From positions 7,374-71,373 of the forward strand of contig JBCDFR010000016.1 of NCBI GenBank assembly GCA_039177505.1: a stretch of DNA of 64,000 nt. The letters run 5' to 3'. This DNA is from JABSQH01 sp039177505 (GTDB lineage Bacteria > Actinomycetota > Acidimicrobiia > Acidimicrobiales > Ilumatobacteraceae). The notes beneath the pieces were generated by a model. The model searched no databases and was not told the origin of the DNA. It saw nothing but the letters and a program-made list of their open reading frames with translations. A program made the translations under genes and the position numbers. Positions 24,142 to 32,652 of the stretch are shown here, one piece after another. Positions within the stretch are counted from its first letter, which is position 1. The number at the start of each line of letters is the position of its first letter.

Positions 24142-25356
24142 TCAGTCGGTCTGGGTGCCGACCTTGAGCTCACGAAAGGGGACGCCGCGGTCGACGGAGA
24201 TGTCGCGTGGCAGGCCGAGCACGCGGTCGCCGATGATGTTGCGTTGGATCTCGTCGGTGCCACCGGCGATGCCGGACTGGAAGCTGTTGAGCACGATTCG
24301 CTGCCGGTCGCCGCCGCTGGCGTCGTCTTGGTCCCAGGCCACCGAGCCGGGGCCCGCGATCTCGAGGGCGATCTCGCGCACGCGCCAGGCGATCACCGAG
24401 CCGTACAACTTGCCGAGTGATCCGCCCGGGCCGGGCGTCTTGCCCGCCTTCAGCTCGTCGCGGGTCTTCATCGCCACGAGCGACTTGGTGGTCTCCATCG
24501 AGTAGATCTCCATCAACTGGTCGCGTACCACCGGGTCGTCGATCTTGCCGGTCTCCTTGGCGGCCTTGAGGAGCATTTTGTACTGCGGTTGGTTGATCTT
24601 GCCTGCCCCAGCGCCGCCGATCGCGACCCGCTCGTACATGAGCATGGCGGTGGCCAGCTTCCAGCCCGAGTTCAGCTCGCCGACGAGCCAGTCCCTGGGG
24701 ATCCGTACGTCGGAGAAGAACACTTCGTTGAAATGGCTGCCGCCGTCGATCTGGTGGATCGGCCGAATCTCCACACCGGGGGCGCGCATGTCGATGATGA
24801 ACATGGAGATACCCGCGTGCTTGACCTGCTCGGGATCGGTGCGGGCGACCACGAGGCCGTAGTCGGACTTGTGCGCCAGGGTGGTCCACACCTTCTGCCC
24901 GTTGATTACCCACTCGTCACCGTCGAGGTCGGCCTTGGTCTGCAGGCTGGCTACGTCGGAGCCGGCGCCTGGCTCGGAGAACATCTGACACCACAACGTC
25001 TTGCCCGAGATCATGTCGGCCATGAACCGGTCTTTTTGTTCGCTGGTGCCGTACTCATTGAGCATCGGCAAGCACATGCCGTGGCTGATGATGAACTCGG
25101 CGTCGACCATCGGGTAGTTGCCCTTGACCTCGCGCCAGATCTTTTCGTGGGCGAGCGTCAACCCACCGCCGCCGTACTCCTCGGAGTACGGCACTCCGGC
25201 CAGACCGGCACCGGCAGCGGCGGCGAGGAACGCCTTCTGGTCCTCGAAGCTCGGGGCACTCCGTGGTGCGTGCGTCTCCATGAACTCGACGCATCGCTGA
25301 CGAAACGCTGCGGCGTCGTCTGGTGCGAGTTCGGTGGGGGCGGCAGTGTCGGTCAT
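24142..25356 (-). CDS. Acyl-CoA dehydrogenase
   Basis: A 404-residue flavoprotein of normal length. It has the N-terminal helical domain (GVPYSEEYGGGGLTLAHEKI), the FAD/acyl-CoA middle domain signature MFSEPGAGSDVASLQTKA and VINGQKVWTTLAHKSDYGLV, and the C-terminal domain ending with IAGGTDEIQRNIIGDRVLGL. It oxidises an acyl-CoA to the trans-2-enoyl-CoA, passing electrons to electron-transfer flavoprotein. ATG 25356 is the family start. It is divergent from the marR-thiolase operon, with a palindromic operator between, which suggests one regulator controls both sides. Confidence 0.92.
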   Translation of the reverse strand: MTDTAAPTELAPDDAAAFRQRCVEFMETHAPRSAPSFEDQKAFLAAAAGAGLAGVPYSEEYGGGGLTLAHEKIWREVKGNYPMVDAEFIISHGMCLPMLNEYGTSEQKDRFMADMISGKTLWCQMFSEPGAGSDVASLQTKADLDGDEWVINGQKVWTTLAHKSDYGLVVARTDPEQVKHAGISMFIIDMRAPGVEIRPIHQIDGGSHFNEVFFSDVRIPRDWLVGELNSGWKLATAMLMYERVAIGGAGAGKINQPQYKMLLKAAKETGKIDDPVVRDQLMEIYSMETTKSLVAMKTRDELKAGKTPGPGGSLGKLYGSVIAWRVREIALEIAGPGSVAWDQDDASGGDRQRIVLNSFQSGIAGGTDEIQRNIIGDRVLGLPRDISVDRGVPFRELKVGTQTD

Positions 25357-25462
25357 CGAGACGCTCCTTGGTGCGGTCGGCGCAGTGAGTGCTGCTCTAG
25401 GTGTAGCAGCGGGTGGTTCGGTGGATGGAGTCGCGCGGCTGTCGCAGACTCCGGATGTTGCA

Positions 25463-25486
25463 ATACTGTATGGCGTCGTACAGTAT
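25463..25486. promoter_or_regulatory. Palindromic operator between acyl-CoA dehydrogenase and marR
   Basis: A perfect inverted repeat with 8-bp arms, ATACTGTA-(8 nt)-TACAGTAT. It lies 107 bp from the dehydrogenase start and 43 bp before the MarR start. The AT-rich arms stand out in this GC-rich DNA. It is probably the MarR site, although this class of arm also suits TetR or FadR-like proteins. Confidence 0.7.
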
Positions 25487-25528
25487 GTGTCCACACGAAC
25501 ATCGTCCTCGACACGATCAACGTCTCCA

Positions 25529-26038
25529 ATGACCCAGCACCTGACCACGCACGAACTCGACTCTCCCCCGTGGTTGCGGGTCGAGACGACCTTGATGGCC
25601 ACGGCGCGCATGGTTCGCCAGGCCTTCGATTGCCGGCTCGCCGCACTGGATCTCAACCTCACCCAAGCGAGCCTGATCGCGTATGTCGCCGAGTTCGGCG
25701 CGACGAGCCAGACGCGCCTCGCCGACCACCTCAGCATCGGTCGGGCCGCGATCGGCGCCGTCATCGATCAGCTGCAACGCCGAGGGTTCGTCGAGCGCAC
25801 TCCCGACCCGAACGACCGGCGCGTGTGGCGCGTCGATGTCACCGACAACGGTCGCTCCCTCGCTGCCGACATCGCGGAAGTCGATGAGGTGCTGCGCGCC
25901 GAGCTGCGTTACGGCATCGGCCGGGAAGAACGCCAGGCGTTGGCCTGGGTGATGACCCGGCTGCAGAACAACGTCGATGCGGCCATCGACCGCACGACTC
26001 ACCACTCGACTACTTCTCCGACCCCCGACAATTCATGA
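25529..26038 (+). CDS. MarR-family transcriptional regulator
   Basis: A 169-residue protein with the MarR winged helix at about residues 50-110: QTRLADHLSIGRAAIGAVID, then the wing RTPDPNDRRVWRVDVTDNG with the conserved DxR(R/A) motif. It carries a short Ser/Thr-rich C-terminal tail. ATG 25529 places the MTQHLTTHE start 43 bp after the operator palindrome. The thiolase gene starts 13 bp after its stop, so the two are co-transcribed; it most likely controls this acyl-CoA degradation cassette. Confidence 0.88.
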   Translation: MTQHLTTHELDSPPWLRVETTLMATARMVRQAFDCRLAALDLNLTQASLIAYVAEFGATSQTRLADHLSIGRAAIGAVIDQLQRRGFVERTPDPNDRRVWRVDVTDNGRSLAADIAEVDEVLRAELRYGIGREERQALAWVMTRLQNNVDAAIDRTTHHSTTSPTPDNS

Positions 26039-26051
26039 AACGGAGCACACC

Positions 26052-27218
26052 ATGACCGAAGCCGTGATCATCGACGCCGTGCGCACGCCCGGCGGCAAGC
26101 GCAACGGACAGCTCAAGGATTGGCACCCCGCCGCCCTCGCCGCCCACGTGTTGAAGGCTCTCGAAGAGCGCAACGATCTCGACCCCGCCGCCGTCGACGA
26201 CGTCATCATGGGCTGCGTCATGCAGGTCGGCGAGCAGTCGCTGAACATCGGCCGCAACGCCGTGCTCGCCGCAGGCTGGCCAGAAGAGGTGCCCTCGACC
26301 ACCGTCGACCGGCAGTGCGGTTCGAGTCAGCAGTCGATGCACTTCGCCGCGCAGGGCGTGATCGCCGGTGCCTACGATGTTGTTGTCGCGGCTGGTGTCG
26401 AAGTGATGACCCGCACGCCGATGGGCGCGTCGATCGTGAAGGGCATGGGCTTCCCGTTCCCCGAGGAGCAGCAGGACCGCTACGCCGAGACCGGTTTGCC
26501 CCCGCAGGGCATCGGTGCGGACATGATCGCCGTCGAGTACGGCCTCTCGCGTGAGGATCTCGACGAGTTCGGCGCGCAGAGTCAGCAGCGCGCCGCAGTC
26601 GCACGCGACGAAGGTCGCTTCGAGAACGAGATCGTCCCGGTCGAAGTCGAGGTCGATGGCGACACGCTGGTGGTGACCAAGGACGAGGGCATCCGCGACG
26701 GCACGACCACCGAGAGCCTGAGCAATCTGAAGCCCGCGTTCAAAGAGGACGGCCTGATCACCGCCGGTAACTCGTCGCAGATCTCCGACGGCGCCTCCGC
26801 CGTGCTGATCATGAGCGCCGAAAAGGCCGACGAGCTCGGCATGAAGCCGCGCGCCAAGTTCCACTCGTTCGCCCTCGCCGGAACCGATCCCGTGACGATG
26901 CTCAAGGGCCCGATCCCTGCGACCAAGAAGATCCTCGAGAAGACCGGACTGTCGATCGACGACATCGATGTGTTCGAGATCAATGAGGCCTTCGCGTCGG
27001 TCGTATTGGCGTGGCAGCAGGAAACCGGCGCCGACATGGAAAAGGTCAACGTCAACGGCGGCGCGATCGCGCTCGGACACCCGCTCGGTGCGTCGGGCAC
27101 GAAGCTGATGTCGACACTGCTCAACGAGCTCGAGCGCACCGGCGGCCGATACGGCATGCAGGTGATGTGCGAAGGCGGCGGCATGGCCAACGCCACGATC
27201 ATCGAACGCCTCGACTGA
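26052..27218 (+). CDS. Acetyl-CoA acyltransferase (thiolase)
   Basis: A 388-residue thiolase. The start is EAVIIDAVRTPGGKRNG. The nucleophile is C89 in DRQCGSSQQSMHFA. The active-site His is in NVNGGAIALGHPLGASG, and the proton-shuttling second Cys is in QVMCEGGGMANA. It cleaves 3-ketoacyl-CoA to acetyl-CoA plus a shortened acyl-CoA, or condenses two acetyl-CoA; the sequence does not settle which. Together with the divergent acyl-CoA dehydrogenase it forms part of a beta-oxidation set. Confidence 0.93.
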   Translation: MTEAVIIDAVRTPGGKRNGQLKDWHPAALAAHVLKALEERNDLDPAAVDDVIMGCVMQVGEQSLNIGRNAVLAAGWPEEVPSTTVDRQCGSSQQSMHFAAQGVIAGAYDVVVAAGVEVMTRTPMGASIVKGMGFPFPEEQQDRYAETGLPPQGIGADMIAVEYGLSREDLDEFGAQSQQRAAVARDEGRFENEIVPVEVEVDGDTLVVTKDEGIRDGTTTESLSNLKPAFKEDGLITAGNSSQISDGASAVLIMSAEKADELGMKPRAKFHSFALAGTDPVTMLKGPIPATKKILEKTGLSIDDIDVFEINEAFASVVLAWQQETGADMEKVNVNGGAIALGHPLGASGTKLMSTLLNELERTGGRYGMQVMCEGGGMANATIIERLD

Positions 27219-27301
27219 TTCCGCACCACCGATCCGGCTCCCAGCGATCCGGCTCACCGAGTTCGTCGGCCCGTGCAGGGTCGATACCCAACCACTCGTT
27301 C

Positions 27302-27327
27302 GCCGTCGCCCCCGCGGTGGCGACGGC
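27302..27327 (+). terminator. Terminator hairpin after the thiolase
   Basis: Perfect 9-bp stem GCCGTCGCC/GGCGACGGC with an 8-nt loop, 83 bp after the thiolase stop. No T-tract. Confidence 0.55.
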
Positions 27328-27394
27328 GGCGGGGTTGGGCGGGACACTTGACCGGTGACGGCGCTGATCGCGGAGCGATACGGTCGGATTCGTG

Positions 27395-27652
27395 GGGGTC
27401 GAGTGGGACTGAACGGAATACCGGAGTCGCCTTGGCGGTGCGGCGAGGTGCAACAACGCGGCGACGACTATGTCGGCCAGACGGTGAACATCGCGTCGCG
27501 GGTCACGGATCTGGCAACACCCGGCAAGCTGCTCGTGTCCGAGCCGGTGCATGGACTCGGCGACGGCGCACTCTCGTGATGTGGGGCCGATGCGTGGACG
27601 CGGGGTCGTGTCGCCGATCTGGTTGTATCGCCTGATCGACAACTCGATCTAG
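27395..27652 (+). pseudogene. Remnant of a class III adenylate/guanylate cyclase domain
   Basis: Frameshifted pieces of the C-terminal end of a class III cyclase catalytic domain. One frame reads CGEVQQRGDDYVGQTVNIAS then RVTDLATPGKLLVSEPVH, the family's GEV..rgdDYvGrtVNlAaRi..A.pGeiLVS block. It then stops at 27579. A second frame (from 27578) continues DVGPMRGRGVVSPIWLYRLI to a stop at 27652, matching the usual ...lGp..lKGv..Pv.lYrl ending. The metal-binding N-terminal half is absent. It is a decayed gene, not a functional cyclase. Confidence 0.65.
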
Positions 27653-27696
27653 CCACCCACCTCACCCGGTTCGAGATGGCGAACCACTTCGGCCCG

Positions 27697-28776
27697 TCAG
27701 CCGCGGGGCAGCGTCCGGCCGATGACGCGTAACCACGCGCGTGTGGCGCCCCGAGACAACCGGGAGGGTTGTTGTCCGAGCGTGTAGGCATCGACCTCGC
27801 TGAGCGCCCGAGTGACCGGGATACCCGCGGCGCGCTGCTCGGCGACCTCGAGCACGATGTCGAGCGACCGCCGTTCCTTGTCGATGAGTGCCGGCGTGAG
27901 ATGCGGGGTGATCACCGTGTTCCTCAGGCGCCACAACGGACTCCATGGCGGGAGTGGCTCTGGGTCGGCGACGTCGAGGCCCGCTCCTGCAATCTGCCCG
28001 GATCGGAGCGCCTGCACCAGCGCCGGTTGATCGACCAGCCCGCCGCGACCCATGTTGATGAGCAACGCTGACGTTGGCAGCGCCTCGAGCTCCGACGCAC
28101 CGATCAGGTGATGCGTGTCGTTATTGAGTGGTGCGGCGAGGACGAGCACATTTGTCGCGGCGAGCAAGGCTGAGAGTTCGGACCAGTTCCCCGCATGTAC
28201 CACTCGGTCGAAGCCCGGGAGGTCGAGCGATCCACTGCGGCGGACCCCGGTGACGTGCATTCCGGCTGTGTGGCAGCGGTGGGCGATAGCGCGACCCGTC
28301 TGGCCACACCCGATGACGAGTACGCGAGCGCCGTGCAGCGCGGCGAGGCGGCGCACAGGGCGGCGGCTCCACGCTCGTCGGCGGCGGAGCAGCTCGATGC
28401 CACGTTGATCGTGGACGAGCGCCAGCATCAGGTACATCGCATGGTCGGCCAGCGCCGGGGCACTGCGGCCTGCTGAGGTGGTGACGACCCTGTCACGGAA
28501 CAACCCTGGTGGAGCGAACCCGTCGATGCCCGCATGGTCGATGTGCAGCCAACGCAGCTGCGATGCCTCGACGAAGCGTGCGTCGGCGTTCTTTCCGATG
28601 ATCGCAACGTCGGCCGTGCGGAGGGCGCTACTGATCTGGTGGCCGGACGTAGGTGCGATCGTGACCTGGTGCGGGTCGAGCGCAGCGACGAGCTCATCGA
28701 TCGAGTCGCGCGACCACGGCACGGCGATCAGTGCGTGTTGCACCGTCTGGGGCGACATCTCAGCGGGTAGAGCCAT
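27697..28776 (-). CDS. D-isomer-specific 2-hydroxyacid dehydrogenase family protein
   Basis: A 359-residue NAD(P)-dependent oxidoreductase. The Rossmann motif VLVIGCGQTGRAIAHRC (GxGxxG) is central. The substrate/catalytic Arg is in LINMGRGGLVDQPALVQAL, the Glu in DVADPEPLPPWSPLW, and the catalytic His in VITPHLTP. All three active-site residues are present. ATG 28776 was chosen over an upstream start because homology begins at ALIAVPWSRD. Divergent from the Gfo/Idh/MocA gene. The 2-hydroxyacid substrate is unknown. Confidence 0.87.
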   Translation of the reverse strand: MALPAEMSPQTVQHALIAVPWSRDSIDELVAALDPHQVTIAPTSGHQISSALRTADVAIIGKNADARFVEASQLRWLHIDHAGIDGFAPPGLFRDRVVTTSAGRSAPALADHAMYLMLALVHDQRGIELLRRRRAWSRRPVRRLAALHGARVLVIGCGQTGRAIAHRCHTAGMHVTGVRRSGSLDLPGFDRVVHAGNWSELSALLAATNVLVLAAPLNNDTHHLIGASELEALPTSALLINMGRGGLVDQPALVQALRSGQIAGAGLDVADPEPLPPWSPLWRLRNTVITPHLTPALIDKERRSLDIVLEVAEQRAAGIPVTRALSEVDAYTLGQQPSRLSRGATRAWLRVIGRTLPRG

Positions 28777-28938
28777 GGCGTGCGACGAGGTCGGCCAGCG
28801 TGTGTCGGCGTTGAGTGTCAACCACGCTGCAGCACGTTCCACCCGCGCTGTCGTGTATGCCAAATGCGAGCAGAAGCGATCGGCAGGACTGTAGTGCGGA
28901 CTGTGCGACCGAGGTGAGGCCGCCTAGGGTTCGGAGTC

Positions 28939-29889
28939 GTGGAGTCGGGCGGGAACCAGCCTCGAGTGGCTGTCGTAGGGACCGGCAGGTGGGGTCTGAA
29001 CATCGTTCGTGATCTCGTCACCATCGGGAGTCGGGTGATCGCCGTCGACCCGGACGAGGACGCACGTCGTGCCGCCGCCGACCTCGGCGCGGCGCAGGTC
29101 TTGTCGTCGCTTGACCTCGTCGATCTGGTGGACGGATTCGTGGTCGCCACACCTGCATCGACCCATGCGCAGATCGTGGATCAGGTGGCGCAGCACTCCG
29201 ATGTACCCATTGCCTGCGAAAAGCCACTGACCGTGTCGGCAGACGAAGCGGCGTTGCTGGCGCATCGGCTCGTAGACCGTCTCACCGTGCTGCATGTGTG
29301 GCGGTACCACCCGGGTGTGGAACTCATGGCGGAGATGGCGCGCACCGGACGCCTCGGCGAGGTTGACGCCGTCCGGACGACTCGAGCTAACTGGACGAGC
29401 CCGCGCACCGACATCGACCCGGTGTGGACACTGTTACCACACGACCTCTCCATCGCCGTCGAGTTCTTCGACGCAGTGCCGTCGCTGGTGTGTGCGAACG
29501 TCGAGTACCTCGATCGGCGGGCGGTCGGGGCGATGGCCATGTTTCAGGATCGGACAAGTCGCGCCCGCCTCATCGCCGAAGTGTCGACTCGGTTCACCGA
29601 TCGGCGCCGGGAGATTCGCGTGCACGGCTCAGAAGGTGTGGCCACGATGGACGCCGACGACCCAGCGGGTGTCGTACGCGTCGCGTTCGGGCGTGACAGC
29701 ACGCCCCATCTCGAGGAGATCGCCTACGAGCGGACCCCGGCGCTGGAGCGTCAGCTCGGTGTGTTCTGTCGATATCTCACCGGTGGCCCGGCGCCGAAGA
29801 CGACCGGCAGCGAGGGCGCTGCCGTGGTCGAAGCGGTGGAACACGTGCTGACACGAGCACGGGACGAGGCCGCACCCGACGAGTCGTGA
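28939..29889 (+). CDS. Gfo/Idh/MocA-family oxidoreductase
   Basis: A 316-residue protein with an N-terminal Rossmann domain (VAVVGTGRWGLNIVRDLVTI, a GxGxxG-type NAD(P) site) and the family's EKPLT motif in IACEKPLTVSADEAALLAH. The C-terminal alpha/beta domain lacks the full set of residues of the best-known sugar dehydrogenases. It probably oxidises or reduces a sugar, cyclitol or UDP-sugar derivative. Start GTG 28939. It is divergent from the 2-hydroxyacid dehydrogenase, and the two could act in one pathway. Confidence 0.85.
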   Translation: MESGGNQPRVAVVGTGRWGLNIVRDLVTIGSRVIAVDPDEDARRAAADLGAAQVLSSLDLVDLVDGFVVATPASTHAQIVDQVAQHSDVPIACEKPLTVSADEAALLAHRLVDRLTVLHVWRYHPGVELMAEMARTGRLGEVDAVRTTRANWTSPRTDIDPVWTLLPHDLSIAVEFFDAVPSLVCANVEYLDRRAVGAMAMFQDRTSRARLIAEVSTRFTDRRREIRVHGSEGVATMDADDPAGVVRVAFGRDSTPHLEEIAYERTPALERQLGVFCRYLTGGPAPKTTGSEGAAVVEAVEHVLTRARDEAAPDES

Positions 29890-30175
29890 GACTCGCGCGC
29901 TCAGCGCTCCTCTCGACGGTTGGTCACACGATCGAGGCGTCGCGCGCTACCGCATGGCTGGGAGAGACGCCGACGCGGGGTCGATACCGCTGTCGCGGTG
30001 TGCGGCGAGCACCTCGGCGACCGTGCCACGTACGCCGCGATCAACGCTGATCGGCGTCGTTCGAACGTCATGCACGGCAGCTCCGGCCACCTAGCCGTGC
30101 GCTGACATCGCTCGGACAGCAGTCGTGAGACCGACCGCGTGACCGGCGCGGGAGCGCAGATGATCGTTGCGCTCG
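29890..30175. other. Intergenic stretch, nothing recognised
   Basis: 286 bp between the convergent oxidoreductase and DsbA-like genes. A weak 5-bp hairpin lies at the oxidoreductase stop (GAGTC/GACTC). I see no gene or clear regulatory element in the rest. Confidence 0.4.
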
Positions 30176-30817
30176 TCAGTCGAGCGGCGCCGGTGGCTCG
30201 CCCGGATCAGGGGCGCCCTCGCGGGTGCGCTTCAGCTCGAAGAACTCCTCGATGTCCATCATGTCGACGAGGGCGTCCCACAGCTTGAGGCTCTGCTCGT
30301 TCGACGGCACTTTCGAGATCACCGGCCCGAAGTACCCACTCCACGAGCCGTCGCTGAGCTCGATGGCGATGATTGGGGTGCCGACGTCGGTGCCGACGAG
30401 GTCGAGGCCCTCGTCCATGCGGGTACTGATCTCCTCGTCCCAGCGTTCGTCGTCGAGCGCCTCGGCGTGCTTGGTGGCCAGACCGACCTCCGCGAGCGCG
30501 TCGGCCGCGTCGAAGGGGTGCAAGCCGTCGTGATGGATCCGCTTGCCAAACTCGCGGTAGATGCGCAGTACGCCATCGCTCCCGTCGGTGGTCCGGACCG
30601 ACTCCATCACCCGCAGCAGACGGTGGGTGAAGTGCGCGCCCTCGTAGTACGGGCTGCCAACCGGCGGCTCGTTCTTCCACAGCAGGCTGATCGGCTGCCA
30701 GGTGACATCGAGTGCTCGGTGAGGAGCGACTTCGTCGACGAGCCAACGAGCAGTCGTCCAACAGAACGGACATGCCGGATCGACCCAGAACTGAACACGA
30801 GTGACGTCGGTGGTCAT
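30176..30817 (-). CDS. DsbA-fold thiol oxidoreductase, Rv2466c-like
   Basis: A 213-residue cytoplasmic protein with a thioredoxin/DsbA fold. The active-site motif is CPFC in VDPACPFCWTTARWLVDE near the N-terminus, with no signal peptide. The pattern W-D-P-x-CPxC-W and the helical insertion resemble the actinobacterial mycothiol-dependent reductase Rv2466c (CPWC). A cis-Pro is seen in VGTPIIAIELSDG. The likely role is a mycothiol-dependent reduction of small molecules or protein disulfides. Divergent from the ABC exporter pair, 86 bp between starts. Confidence 0.8.
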   Translation of the reverse strand: MTTDVTRVQFWVDPACPFCWTTARWLVDEVAPHRALDVTWQPISLLWKNEPPVGSPYYEGAHFTHRLLRVMESVRTTDGSDGVLRIYREFGKRIHHDGLHPFDAADALAEVGLATKHAEALDDERWDEEISTRMDEGLDLVGTDVGTPIIAIELSDGSWSGYFGPVISKVPSNEQSLKLWDALVDMMDIEEFFELKRTREGAPDPGEPPAPLD

Positions 30818-30903
30818 GGCGTGGTGAACATCGAAACGGCCCTCAGCATTCCCGAGAGGAAATCGACGGCGTTCACATCCCTGCGGTCAGCAACACTGGG
30901 TCG

Positions 30904-32652
30904 ATGGCCGAGCGCACGCGTGCTCGTTGGCGCGCCCTTGGGGGATTGCTGCGGCCCGACGCTTGGCGTTGGGCCGGGCTCGGCGTGCTCGTGGCGACAT
31001 CGGCGGCGTTGACCCTCGCTGGGCCGCTGGTGGTCCGGCGCATCGTCGACAACGCCGCCGATGGGACCGATGCAGCCAGCGTCGCCCGCCTGGCCGGCCT
31101 GTTCTTGGCGATCGCGATCGGTGCACAGTTGTTCGCGGTGGTCGTGGCCTGGTTCGCCACCGTCGCTGCGTGGCGCACCACGAACTCGCTGCGCCTCACG
31201 ATCGCCCGTCACGTGCTCGAACTCGACCATGAGTTTCATCGTCAACACACGCCGGGCGAGTTGATCCAGCGCACCGATGGGGACGTCACCTCCGTTTCCG
31301 AGTTCCTCGGCCGCGTGGTGCCGAAGGCGCTCGGGGCACTGCTCCTCGTGCTCGGCATCGTCGGTGTGCTCGTGGCGCTCGACTGGCGCTTGGCGATCGG
31401 GATGCTCGTGTACCTCTGTCTTGCGCTCACCGTGATCGTCCGCAGTCGCCATCGCGCGGTCGGCGAGTCGTCTGAGGAGATGGGTGCGCTGGCCCGTCTG
31501 TACGGCGGCATCGAAGAACGGCTCACGGCGGGTGAGGACCTGCGGGCCAACGGGGCCGCGCAACACGCAGCGTGGCGGTTCATCGAAGAGAGTGAGGGCG
31601 CACTCACCGGCGCGGTGCGCCGCGAGCGGGCGTTCCTCGTGATGTGGTGGTTCGTTCAAGCGGCTGTTGTGGCTGGCTGGGCGGTGGCGCTGGTCGGCGG
31701 CGTGCTGATGTTCAATGCCGGTGCGATCACGCTCGGAACAGCCTTCTTGTTGTTCCAGTACGTCCTGCTCGTGTCTCGACCGCTCGAGGAAGTGGTGCAC
31801 GAACTCGAGACCGTGCAGAAGGCCAACGGCGCAATGGTCCGCGTGCTCGATCTGCTCGAGGTTCGCCCGACCATCGTCGACAGCGGCACGACGACGCCCA
31901 TGCCAGGAGCGCTCGCCATCGAGTTCACCGACGTCGGGTTCGACTACGGCGACGATCAACTGGTGCTGCGCGATGTGTCGATCGAGGTACCTGCTGGCAC
32001 CTCGATCGGTGTCGTCGGCCGCACGGGAAGCGGGAAGACGACGTTCTCCAGGTTGGTGTTGCGCCTCGTCGAAGCGACCGCCGGGACCATCAGCATCGGG
32101 TCGACACCGATCGGCGACGTCCCCCTCGACGAGCTACGGCGACGAGTCGCGCTCGTACCGCAAGAGGTCGAACTGTTCACCGGCACGGTGCGTGACAACG
32201 TGACGTTGTTCGACGACGAGCCGACCGACGACGCGGTCACCGATGCGCTTGAGCGAGTGGGGCTCGACCGGCTTGCTGGACGGGCGATGCACCGCCAACT
32301 CGGTGCAGGCGGTGGCGGGTTGTCCGCTGGTGAGTCGCAGCTCTTGTCGCTCGCTCGCGTGTGGCTGCGCGATCCGGATCTCATCGTGCTCGACGAGGCC
32401 ACGGCGCGCGTCGATCCAGGCACCGAGCAGCGGATCGAGCAAGCCGTCGGCGAGTTGATCGCCGGTCGCACGGCCGTGATCATCGCCCACCGTTTGTCGA
32501 CACTGCGCGCCGTCGACTCGATCGCCGTCTTCTCCGCGGGCCAGATTGTCGAGCATGGTTCCCGAGCCGATCTGCTCGGTGACGACGAGAGTCGATTCAC
32601 GCAGCTGCTCGAACTGTCACAGGGTGTTGTCACAAGTGGGTCGCGGTCATGA
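30904..32652 (+). CDS. ABC exporter half-transporter, subunit 1
   Basis: A 582-residue type I ABC exporter: six-helix membrane domain (about 15-310) and ATPase domain (about 340-575). Walker A is VVGRTGSGKTTFSRL (near 370), Walker B is LIVLDEATARVD with the catalytic Glu, and the H-loop is IIAHRLSTLR. The signature motif is LSAGES rather than LSGGQ. It overlaps the next half-transporter by 4 bp. In a heterodimer this non-canonical signature would face the non-canonical Walker B of subunit 2, giving one degenerate site, while this subunit's own Walker B completes the competent site. The substrate is unknown. Confidence 0.9.
   Translation: MAERTRARWRALGGLLRPDAWRWAGLGVLVATSAALTLAGPLVVRRIVDNAADGTDAASVARLAGLFLAIAIGAQLFAVVVAWFATVAAWRTTNSLRLTIARHVLELDHEFHRQHTPGELIQRTDGDVTSVSEFLGRVVPKALGALLLVLGIVGVLVALDWRLAIGMLVYLCLALTVIVRSRHRAVGESSEEMGALARLYGGIEERLTAGEDLRANGAAQHAAWRFIEESEGALTGAVRRERAFLVMWWFVQAAVVAGWAVALVGGVLMFNAGAITLGTAFLLFQYVLLVSRPLEEVVHELETVQKANGAMVRVLDLLEVRPTIVDSGTTTPMPGALAIEFTDVGFDYGDDQLVLRDVSIEVPAGTSIGVVGRTGSGKTTFSRLVLRLVEATAGTISIGSTPIGDVPLDELRRRVALVPQEVELFTGTVRDNVTLFDDEPTDDAVTDALERVGLDRLAGRAMHRQLGAGGGGLSAGESQLLSLARVWLRDPDLIVLDEATARVDPGTEQRIEQAVGELIAGRTAVIIAHRLSTLRAVDSIAVFSAGQIVEHGSRADLLGDDESRFTQLLELSQGVVTSGSRS

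Noticed and set aside
27199..27360. A - strand stretch reading TANEWLGIDPARADELGEP, which looks protein-like
   Set aside because: It lies across the thiolase terminator, has no convincing start, and the surrounding frame overlaps the cyclase remnant; too weak to call.
28810..28822. GTTGA-GTG-TCAAC palindrome between the two divergent dehydrogenase genes
   Set aside because: Only 5-bp arms and inside the upstream part of an open frame; likely chance.
29920..30105. A 61-codon + strand frame in the gap after the Gfo/Idh/MocA gene
   Set aside because: No motif, no ribosome site and Arg-rich shadow-like composition.
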